From the NCBI GenBank assembly GCA_035500455.1, contig DATJXG010000129.1:1-5921 (forward strand): a DNA stretch of 5,921 bases, written 5' to 3'. Of the stretch, positions 1-5,260 are shown piece after piece. Both the position numbers and the translations under genes were made by a program. How positions within the stretch are numbered: the first letter of the stretch is position 1; each line of letters opens with the position of its first letter. The stretch is from DATJXG01 sp035500455. Its GTDB lineage: Bacteria > Acidobacteriota > Terriglobia > Terriglobales > Acidobacteriaceae. The notes beneath the pieces were generated by a model. The model saw nothing but the letters and a program-made list of their open reading frames with translations. It had not been told where the DNA came from and did not search any database.

Positions 1-767
1 CCTCCCAGCTTGAGGCACTTCACGCTTTCGTTCCAGGTGGCCGCGCCTACGTGCTCCACCACGATATCGACGCCTTCCTTGTGGGTGATTCTGCGGGCTT
101 CTTCGGAAATTTTCTGCTGGTAGTGGTCGATGACGTAGTCAGCGCCGAGTTCCAGGGCGAGCTGACTCTTGCGCTCGTCGCCTGCGGTGGCGATCACCGT
201 CGCCTGGAAGAGTTTGGCGATCTGGATAGCGGCGATGCCCACGCCGGAGTTGGCGCCCAGCACGAGCACGGCTTGTCCCGGACGAATTCCACCCAGGCCG
301 AGCATGTGCCAGGCGGTAACAAAGACGAGAGGAACGCTCGCAGCCTGGTTGAAGTCGAGGTGATCGGGGATGGGAATGACGTTCACCGCTGGAACGGCGA
401 TGAGTTCGCAGTAGCCGCCATCCACGGCATTGCCCAGCACGGTGAAACCGGGACACTGGTTCTGCAGGCCGGCCACACATTTGGCGCACTGGTTGCAGAA
501 ACTCATAGGCGCGAGCAGCACACGCTGGCCCGAGTGGAATCCGCGGACGTATTCGCCGACTTCGACGATCTCGCCGGCGATATCGGCGCCGGGAATGTGC
601 GGCAGCTTCACGTTGGGCAGGCCCTGGCGCACCCACAAATCGATGTGGTTCATGGCGCAGGCCCGCACCCGCACCAGGACCTGGTCTTTGCGCGGCGTGG
701 GGTCGGGGACATCCTCGTAGCGAAGAACTTCCGGACCTCCGAATTGGTGCAGGCGGATGGCTTTCAT
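1..767 (-). CDS. MDR-superfamily zinc-type alcohol dehydrogenase / quinone oxidoreductase-like protein (3' end cut by window)
   Basis: This is an NAD(P)H-dependent medium-chain dehydrogenase/reductase; its substrate cannot be told. I read 255 residues from the ATG at 767 to the window edge, so roughly 80 C-terminal residues are missing compared with the usual ~340. An N-terminal GroES-like domain (about residues 1-130) precedes a Rossmann domain with the nucleotide-binding loop GANSGVG (171-177) and the family-typical GVDIVVEHVGAATW (232-245). The structural-zinc cysteines C91, C94, C97 and C105 are present with the normal x2-x2-x7 spacing. The catalytic-zinc ligands of true alcohol dehydrogenases are not: the usual Cys lines up with N40 (MNHID), and the GHE motif reads GAD (60-62). 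This suggests a quinone reductase or enoyl reductase-like enzyme rather than a classical ADH. The start begins MKAIRLHQFG, typical of the family, but no clear Shine-Dalgarno precedes it. It lies 52 nt after the M61 gene on the same strand. Family is sure, function is not. Confidence 0.93.
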   Translation of the reverse strand, partial: MKAIRLHQFGGPEVLRYEDVPDPTPRKDQVLVRVRACAMNHIDLWVRQGLPNVKLPHIPGADIAGEIVEVGEYVRGFHSGQRVLLAPMSFCNQCAKCVAGLQNQCPGFTVLGNAVDGGYCELIAVPAVNVIPIPDHLDFNQAASVPLVFVTAWHMLGLGGIRPGQAVLVLGANSGVGIAAIQIAKLFQATVIATAGDERKSQLALELGADYVIDHYQQKISEEARRITHKEGVDIVVEHVGAATWNESVKCLKLG

Positions 768-790
768 GAGCTGTACGTACGATACCGCAT
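764..790 (-). other. Candidate 8-codon leader ORF overlapping the MDR start
   Basis: An ATG at 788-790 opens eight codons (MRYRTYSS). Its TGA stop overlaps the MDR start codon in an ATGA arrangement, as seen in translationally coupled genes. The MDR ATG has no good ribosome binding site of its own, so coupling would be one explanation. The only purine-rich stretch before the mini-ORF (AGAAG) sits just 2 nt from its ATG, which is too close to be convincing. An ORF this short can easily arise by chance. Confidence 0.15.
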
Positions 791-795
791 ATCTT

Positions 796-829
796 CTAAT
801 TCACTAGTTTCACTCGTCGCTAATTCACT
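796..829 (-). repeat. Direct repeat duplicating the M61 gene's last codons and stop
   Basis: The 10-mer ctaattcact (plus strand) occurs at 796-805 and again at 820-829, 24 nt apart. The right copy holds the final GTG AAT TAG of the M61 gene. Because the period is a multiple of three, the left copy places a second GTG AAT TAG in the same frame eight codons later, giving a tandem in-frame stop. It is probably a small local duplication. Confidence 0.5.
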
Positions 830-2709
830 GCCGCTTGCGCTTCGCCTTTGAGCCAGGCCGCGCGGCGGGCTCTCTGCTCGGGAGTGGGGTGGTCCACGTC
901 TCGCAATTCATAGCGGACCTCTTCGCGGCTGTCCAGCTTCCAATGCACTTCGTGCTCGCCGCGGCCGCTGCGCACGCGCAGATGGAGGGTATCACCGGGG
1001 CGCATCTGCGCGAGGCGATCTTCATAGTCCGCTCCCGCTGCCCGGCCCTCCACTTCCAGGATGGCGTCGCCGGCGGCCAGACCGGCGCGGTCGGCTTTAC
1101 CTCCGGCAGCCACCTGGGTGACGATGGGCGGCTCATCGTGATTGCGCACGGTGGCGAATCCCAGATCGGCGACCAGGCTCGATTGGCCGACCACCCGCAG
1201 CCCGACGCCGCTGAAGAAATCGTCCCAGGGAATTTCGCCGTCACCGGCGACATACTTTTCAAAGAACCAGTCGAACTGCGACTTGCTTACGGTTTCGGCC
1301 GCCTGTTCTATGCCCTGCGAATCGGCGAAGAAACGGCCCTGATGGGCATAGTTCTGGTTCATCCACTCAAGCATTTCGCGGAGAGAAGTAGAGCCGTGAG
1401 TGGCGTCGCGTAGCGCCAGGTCGAGGATTACGCCCAGAAGTTCGCCCTTGTTGTAGTAAGAAATGCTGCGCTCGGGCAGTCCGTACGCGGGATATTTTTC
1501 CAGCCAGGCGTCGAGGCTGGATTCTTCCGCGCTCTGGGTGAGGTGCGCCGGACGATGCTCCAGCTCGCCGATCTGCGAGGCCAGCCGCGCCAGGTATTGT
1601 TTTTCATCCAGCAGGCCGGCGCGCAGCAGAATCAAATCCTCCACCGTGCTGGTGAAGCCTTCGCTGAACCACAGCGAGGGAGTGTAGTTCTCTCTGGTGT
1701 AGTCCACGGGTTCGAGCGACTGCGGGCGGATGCGCTTCACGTTCCACACGTGGAAGAATTCGTGGGCGGTCACGCCTTCCAGTTGCAGAGGATCTTCGGC
1801 CACAGTCCTGGCATTTACATCGATAGCGGTGCAGTAGGCGTGCTCCATGCCGCCTCCGCCGGGAGTGCGCGGAAAGTGATAGAGGAACAGGTAGGTCTGA
1901 AAGGGGCGGTCGTTCATCCAGGTGGTGGCGGCGGCTACGATGCGGCGCACCATGGCGGTGAGCTTCTGCATGTCGTAGTCGGAGCGGTCGGCATCGACGA
2001 CGACGCGGTAGTGGCCGCCGCCATCGTCGAAGTCTGATTCCTGGAAACTTCCGATCTCGACCGGAGAATCGACGAGTTGATCGTAGCTCTCCGCGGTGAA
2101 GTCTCCCATGCCGGCGGTTGCCAACATGGTGGCGATCTTCCAGCCGGAAGGAACATCGGCGAACGTCACCTGCACGGGGGAAGTTCGCTGGTCCACGGGA
2201 TACATCAGCACCTCGGCGAGGTTGAAGAAGGCGTGGCCGAGATTCAATTGCGCGCCGTAGGGACCGGCGTCATCGGCGAAGATTTCGTACTGGATTTCCG
2301 CTCCGGCCCTGGCGCCGCTGATGCTCCAGCGGCTCTTGTCCAGCAGGCGGACGTCCAGCGCCTGGCCGGAGGTGCTCTTGGCGCGCACCCAATTTATGTA
2401 CTGGGAGAAGTCGCGCACCTGGTAAAGAGCGTTCCAGACCGGAAGCTGCAGCTGGCGCTCGTCGGCGCCGGGCGCAAGATTGATGGTGACGTGCAGCAGA
2501 TGGGCTCCGGGGTTGGCCAGAGAGACGGTGTAGTACACGGGGGCGGCGGCGTGGGCGGATGTGGCGAACGATGCCAGGAAAAGAGCGAGAATGAATGCGG
2601 GACGGAGCAGGGAAGGTTTTCTTCGGGCCTCAGTTGGCGGAACCGAGGCTGCGGGGGAGACGGCTTCGCGGGCGAGGGCGCCCGCGCCACACGAGCAGTG
2701 AGTTTTCAC
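820..2709 (-). CDS. M61-family (glycyl aminopeptidase-like) zinc metallopeptidase with C-terminal PDZ domain, exported
   Basis: Peptidase of family M61, whose characterised member removes N-terminal Gly or Ala; expected in the periplasm or outside the cell. The 629 residues show a hydrophobic signal segment (about 37-50, after R29-R30-K31) with likely cleavage at AHA/A after residue 54. An M61 N-terminal beta domain follows (about 58-240), then GGMEH (286-290), the zinc site HEFFH (316-320) continuing into WNVKRIRP, the presumed third ligand E350 in WFSEGFTS, and SYYNKGELLG (417-426). A PDZ domain (about 500-590) carries the loop AGLAAGDAIL (542-551). The start is GTG at 2709, overlapping the mpl stop by 4 nt (GTGA). 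No other ATG, GTG or TTG lies in frame before the signal segment, so this start is nearly forced. Residues 7-28 are encoded by two hairpin repeats and look added to an ordinary signal peptide. Family is certain; substrate is unknown. Confidence 0.95.
   Translation of the reverse strand: MKTHCSCGAGALAREAVSPAASVPPTEARRKPSLLRPAFILALFLASFATSAHAAAPVYYTVSLANPGAHLLHVTINLAPGADERQLQLPVWNALYQVRDFSQYINWVRAKSTSGQALDVRLLDKSRWSISGARAGAEIQYEIFADDAGPYGAQLNLGHAFFNLAEVLMYPVDQRTSPVQVTFADVPSGWKIATMLATAGMGDFTAESYDQLVDSPVEIGSFQESDFDDGGGHYRVVVDADRSDYDMQKLTAMVRRIVAAATTWMNDRPFQTYLFLYHFPRTPGGGGMEHAYCTAIDVNARTVAEDPLQLEGVTAHEFFHVWNVKRIRPQSLEPVDYTRENYTPSLWFSEGFTSTVEDLILLRAGLLDEKQYLARLASQIGELEHRPAHLTQSAEESSLDAWLEKYPAYGLPERSISYYNKGELLGVILDLALRDATHGSTSLREMLEWMNQNYAHQGRFFADSQGIEQAAETVSKSQFDWFFEKYVAGDGEIPWDDFFSGVGLRVVGQSSLVADLGFATVRNHDEPPIVTQVAAGGKADRAGLAAGDAILEVEGRAAGADYEDRLAQMRPGDTLHLRVRSGRGEHEVHWKLDSREEVRYELRDVDHPTPEQRARRAAWLKGEAQAAVN
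2627..2649 (-). repeat. Hairpin inside the M61 leader
   Basis: Plus-strand arms GCCTCAGTT (2627-2635) and AACCGAGGC (2641-2649) flank the loop GGCGG. In RNA of the coding (minus) strand the single mismatch becomes a G-U wobble, giving a 9-bp stem with a 5-nt loop. It encodes about residues 21-28 of the M61 precursor. No T-run follows, so it does not look like an intrinsic terminator. It may be part of the same inserted element as the REP-like copy 17 nt upstream in the mRNA. Confidence 0.5.
2667..2690 (-). repeat. REP-like palindromic element, copy C, within M61 coding leader
   Basis: On the minus strand a GTGG head is followed by an 8-bp perfect stem (CGCGGGCG / CGCCCGCG; plus 2667-2674 and 2679-2686) with a 4-nt loop. 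The head and the first arm match copies A (4212-4233) and B (4243-4265) in the form GTRG-CGCNSSCG. It lies 16 nt after the GTG start codon of the M61 gene and is read as residues 7-15 (CGAGALARE). Members of the REP class are normally intergenic, so a copy inside a coding leader is notable. Confidence 0.6.
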
Positions 2710-4154
2710 GCTTTGGCTGACGCCTCCCGCGAGATTTTGTTGGATTCGCCGAGTTCTTTCAGGCGCGCAGGCAGCTTCTCGTAAATTCCGCCGAAGCCGC
2801 CGTTGGAGAGGATGGCCACCACATCGCCCGGCTGAAGTTCAGGCGCGACCATCTGAACGATGGCATCTACTTCGGGCACAATGCGGGCGCGTCCGCCGAG
2901 CCGTTTTATTTCTTCCAGCAGGACGGGCAGGTTGAGCCGCTCGGCCTCAGGAATGGCTTCCGACTTGAAGACGTCCGCGACGATCGCCTGGTCGGCCTGC
3001 GCCAGGCTGGCGGCCAGGTCTTTCTGTAGCACATTGCGGCGAAGGGTGTTGGATCGCGGCTCCAGGATGGCCCACAGGCGCGCTCCTGCATAGCGGCGGC
3101 GCAGCGCCTGCAAAGTGCCGGCAATGGCCGTGGGATGGTGGGCGAAATCTTCGATGATGGTGACGCCGTTGACCTGCGCCCGCACTTCCAGCCGCCGCTT
3201 GACGCTGCGAAAAGTTTTAAGGGCATCGGCAATCTGTTGCGGCCCAATGCCGCAACCCGCGGCCAGAGCGGCGGCCGCGGTGGCGTTCCACACGTTGTAT
3301 TCGCCGGCCAGGGAGAATTCGAAATTGCCCCAGGGCTTGCCGTCGCGCAGCACCGACCACGTGGTGCGCGTGGGCTCGAACTTTAAGTCCACGATGCGCC
3401 AGCCGGCTTTCTCGCTGGAGCCGTAACGCTCCACCGGGCAGAACGGCTTGGCCAGGCAGCGCTCCACGCTGGCTCCGCTATCGAAGGCGACGATTCTTCC
3501 GCGCCGGGGCACCAGGTTGACCAGGCGTTTGAAGGCGATCTCCACGGCGTCGAGGTCTTTGTAAATATCGGCGTGATCGAATTCCACGGAGGTGAGGATT
3601 GCCTGGTCGGGAAAATAGTGCAGGAACTTGGGGCCTTTGTCGAAGAAGGCGGTATCGTATTCGTCGCCCTCCAGGATGAAATATTTCCCGGCATGGACTT
3701 GAAAGCTGCTGCCGAAATTCTCGGCGATGCCGCCGATCAGGAAGGAAGGAGCGAGGCTGGCTTTCTCGAAAATCCAGGCAAGCATCGAGGTGGTGGTGGT
3801 TTTGCCGTGGGTGCCGGCGACCACCAGGACCTCTTTGCCGCGCAGGAATTCGTCGTGCAGAATCTGGGGCAGGGAACAGAAGGGGATGCGCTGATCGAGA
3901 ACGTGCTCGAGTTCGGGATTGCCGCGGGAAATCGCGTTCCCTACCACTACCAGGTCGGGCCGGGGTTTGAGGTTGGCCTCGGCAAAGGGTTGCGAGACGG
4001 GCACCCCCAGCGAGGCCAAAAAATCGGACATCGGGGGATAGGCGGCGGCGTCCGAGCCGGTGACGCGCCAGCCGCGGAGCTGCAGCATGCCGGCCAGCGA
4101 AGCCATGGCGGTGCCGCAAATGCCGATGAGATGTACGTGCCGCGCATCACCCAT
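2706..4154 (-). CDS. mpl: UDP-N-acetylmuramate:L-alanyl-gamma-D-glutamyl-meso-diaminopimelate ligase (murein peptide ligase)
   Basis: Cytoplasmic Mur ligase that joins recycled L-Ala-gamma-D-Glu-meso-DAP tripeptide to UDP-MurNAc using ATP, returning old wall peptide to peptidoglycan synthesis. The 482 residues, slightly longer than E. coli Mpl (about 457), hold all three Mur domains. These are the UDP-binding N-terminal domain with HLIGICGTAM (8-17), the ATP-binding domain with P-loop GTHGKTTT (114-121), EGDEYDTAF (162-170) and FDHADIY (192-198), and the C-terminal domain. FAHHPTAI (337-344) and EPRSNTLRRN (365-374) separate it from MurC, which has a different arginine-containing segment there. 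The ATG at 4154 has a good AAAGGAA Shine-Dalgarno 7 nt upstream (AGGA to ATG). It follows ldcA across a repeat-filled 120-nt gap and overlaps the M61 gene by 4 nt. The last ~12 residues are low in conservation character. The pairing with ldcA supports a recycling role. Confidence 0.97.
   Translation of the reverse strand: MGDARHVHLIGICGTAMASLAGMLQLRGWRVTGSDAAAYPPMSDFLASLGVPVSQPFAEANLKPRPDLVVVGNAISRGNPELEHVLDQRIPFCSLPQILHDEFLRGKEVLVVAGTHGKTTTTSMLAWIFEKASLAPSFLIGGIAENFGSSFQVHAGKYFILEGDEYDTAFFDKGPKFLHYFPDQAILTSVEFDHADIYKDLDAVEIAFKRLVNLVPRRGRIVAFDSGASVERCLAKPFCPVERYGSSEKAGWRIVDLKFEPTRTTWSVLRDGKPWGNFEFSLAGEYNVWNATAAAALAAGCGIGPQQIADALKTFRSVKRRLEVRAQVNGVTIIEDFAHHPTAIAGTLQALRRRYAGARLWAILEPRSNTLRRNVLQKDLAASLAQADQAIVADVFKSEAIPEAERLNLPVLLEEIKRLGGRARIVPEVDAIVQMVAPELQPGDVVAILSNGGFGGIYEKLPARLKELGESNKISREASAKA
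2723..2728 (-). promoter_or_regulatory. Possible Shine-Dalgarno for the M61 gene
   Basis: GGGAGG on the minus strand lies inside the end of mpl, 13 nt before the GTG at 2709. The spacing is long for a Shine-Dalgarno, so re-initiation at the GTGA overlap with mpl may matter more. Confidence 0.35.
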
Positions 4155-4160
4155 GTTTGG

Positions 4161-4167
4161 TTCCTTT
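4161..4167 (-). promoter_or_regulatory. Ribosome binding site of mpl
   Basis: AAAGGAA on the minus strand, with AGGA 7 nt before the ATG at 4154. This fixes the mpl start. The site touches the end of the heptamer repeat tract. Confidence 0.7.
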
Positions 4168-4194
4168 GACTTCTGCCTTCTGACTTCTGCCTTC
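4167..4194 (-). repeat. Alternating heptamer tandem repeat upstream of mpl
   Basis: Four perfect 7-bp units, plus strand TGACTTC, TGCCTTC, TGACTTC, TGCCTTC, form two exact copies of a 14-mer. On the mRNA strand it is a purine-rich GAAGKCA series running directly into the mpl Shine-Dalgarno. Changes in copy number would alter the leader but not the spacing between the Shine-Dalgarno and the ATG. I recall similar heptamer tracts between genes in Acidobacteriota, but cannot confirm that here. Confidence 0.75.
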
Positions 4195-4211
4195 GTCTCG
4201 CGAGCCGGGTT

Positions 4212-4233
4212 GCCGCCGGGACGGCGGCGCCAC
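4212..4233 (-). repeat. REP-like palindromic element, copy A
   Basis: On the minus strand a GTGG head (plus 4230-4233) precedes a hairpin with 7-bp arms (plus 4212-4218 GCCGCCG and 4222-4228 CGGCGGC) and a 3-nt loop. It faces copy B head to head, the GTRG heads being 9 nt apart. The outermost possible pair is a C-A mismatch. Confidence 0.65.
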
Positions 4234-4242
4234 TCTGGCTTC

Positions 4243-4265
4243 GTAGCGCTGGCGTCCCGCCAGCG
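4243..4265 (+). repeat. REP-like palindromic element, copy B
   Basis: A GTAG head (4243-4246) is followed by a perfect 8-bp stem CGCTGGCG / CGCCAGCG (4247-4254, 4258-4265) with loop TCC. Read in the opposite orientation, a 22-nt stretch matches copy A at 17 positions. Four of the five differences form two compensated base pairs. It begins 9 nt past the ldcA stop codon. With copy A it forms an inverted doublet like a REPIN. No T-run follows, so it is not a classical terminator, although such hairpins can stabilise upstream mRNA. Confidence 0.65.
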
Positions 4266-4274
4266 GGCTTTGCC

Positions 4275-5249
4275 CTATCTCGGCTGCGAAACCGCCGCCA
4301 CCGTTGCCGGCTCCAGAATTTTCAAGCCCACGTCGCTGCTGCTTACATGCAACTGTGCCCGCACTCCGATCGGCAGGGTAATGTTGCCGCCGGAAACGTG
4401 CCCCGAGCGCAGGCCGTACGCTACCGGCACTCCCAGATCTCCCACGATGCGGAGGACTACTTCCTGCAGCGTATAGCTCTGATCTTTGGACTGAACGCAG
4501 TCGAGCATCTCCCCGAAAATGATGCCCCGCACCGCGTCCAGCTTTCCCGCCAGCTTTAGCTGCATCAGCATGCGGTCGATCTGGTAGGGCCGGGCGGCGA
4601 TGTCTTCCATGAACAGGATCCTGTCCTCGGTGTGGATTTCATACGGCGTGCCCAGCGACGCCGCGAGCATGGAGAGGCAGCCGCCGTAGAGAATGCCCTC
4701 GCCTGCGCCCGCGACCAGCGGCCTTATCCCGGAGTCGCCTTCGGCATCCACGGTCCATTCGGCGGTGCCGTTCAGCGCCGCCAGCCAGGAAGGTGTGTCC
4801 ACTCCACCTGCGACCGCGAAATCTTTGGCGGCCATGGGCCCGTGGAAGGTCACCATGCCCGCCGCATCCGCGAACCAGGTGAGCAGGGTTGTGACATCGC
4901 TATAGCCGACGAAAATCTTGGGATGGCGCGCGATCTTCTGCAGGTCGAGGGCCGGCAGCAGATAATTCGCGCCGTAGCCCCCGCGGGCACAGAGGATCGC
5001 GCGCACTCCGTCGCGCTCGAACATCTCTTCCAGTTCGCCGGCGCGCCGCTTGACCGAACCGGCGAAGTAGAGGTCGTGGTCAAAGATCGAGTCGAAATAA
5101 AAGGGCTTGTAGCCCATTCGCCGCAGAGCTTCGCACCCGGCCTCCAGCAGTTCGCGCTTCAGGTTGCTCGCGGGAGCCACGATGCCAACGGTGTCTCCCG
5201 GCTGCAGAGCGGCTGGCCGGACCCGCAAAGTCTGTGGAGTGAGCGACAT
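4275..5249 (-). CDS. ldcA: LD-carboxypeptidase (murein tetrapeptide carboxypeptidase, peptidase family S66)
   Basis: Cytoplasmic serine peptidase that removes the terminal D-Ala from recycled murein tetrapeptide, giving the tripeptide used by Mpl. Numbering here is from an alternative TTG at 5258 (327 residues); the ATG at 5249 (324 residues) is preferred as the stronger codon. Visible motifs are LQPGDTVGIVAPAS (18-31), CARGGYGANYLLP (90-102), the nucleophile elbow VGYSD with Ser120, MEDIAARPYQIDRML (217-231) with Glu218, and RSGHVSGGNITLP (284-296) with His287. These match the Ser-Glu-His triad of the family. Length is normal (about 300-330). There is no signal peptide, as expected for a cytoplasmic enzyme. 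Neither start has a well-placed Shine-Dalgarno: GGGGAG lies 16 nt before the TTG and 25 nt before the ATG. The gene follows dapF by 11 nt (2 nt for the TTG), so coupling with dapF translation is likely. Confidence 0.95.
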   Translation of the reverse strand: MSLTPQTLRVRPAALQPGDTVGIVAPASNLKRELLEAGCEALRRMGYKPFYFDSIFDHDLYFAGSVKRRAGELEEMFERDGVRAILCARGGYGANYLLPALDLQKIARHPKIFVGYSDVTTLLTWFADAAGMVTFHGPMAAKDFAVAGGVDTPSWLAALNGTAEWTVDAEGDSGIRPLVAGAGEGILYGGCLSMLAASLGTPYEIHTEDRILFMEDIAARPYQIDRMLMQLKLAGKLDAVRGIIFGEMLDCVQSKDQSYTLQEVVLRIVGDLGVPVAYGLRSGHVSGGNITLPIGVRAQLHVSSSDVGLKILEPATVAAVSQPR

Positions 5250-5260
5250 GCTATGCAATC

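Noticed and set aside
51..851. Long plus-strand open frame (266 codons) opposite the MDR gene
   Set aside because: It is antisense to a clear MDR coding sequence, runs past the M61 stop, and has no recognisable domain. Long antisense frames are expected in GC-rich genes.
2077..2784. Plus-strand open frame of 235 codons across the M61/mpl junction
   Set aside because: It is rich in Gly, Ala and Val with no family motif, and lies opposite conserved M61 and Mpl coding sequence. It is a shadow frame.
3478..4119. Second minus-strand frame (213 codons) inside mpl
   Set aside because: It is Arg- and Pro-rich, out of frame with the well-conserved Mpl protein, and has no domain features.
2706..4154. 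MurC instead of Mpl
   Set aside because: The EGDEYDTAFFD and EPRSNTLRRN segments are Mpl type, and the ldcA neighbour fits recycling rather than de novo L-Ala addition.
3573..4169. Plus-strand open frame of 198 codons opposite mpl
   Set aside because: It mirrors the conserved Mur ligase motifs on the other strand and has no homology I recognise.
4212..4265. Intrinsic terminator between ldcA and mpl
   Set aside because: The hairpins are strong, but no T-run follows in either direction. The REP-like pairing and GTRG heads explain them better.
4167..4265. CRISPR array
   Set aside because: The repeats are 7-mers and palindromes without regular unique spacers, and no cas gene is present.
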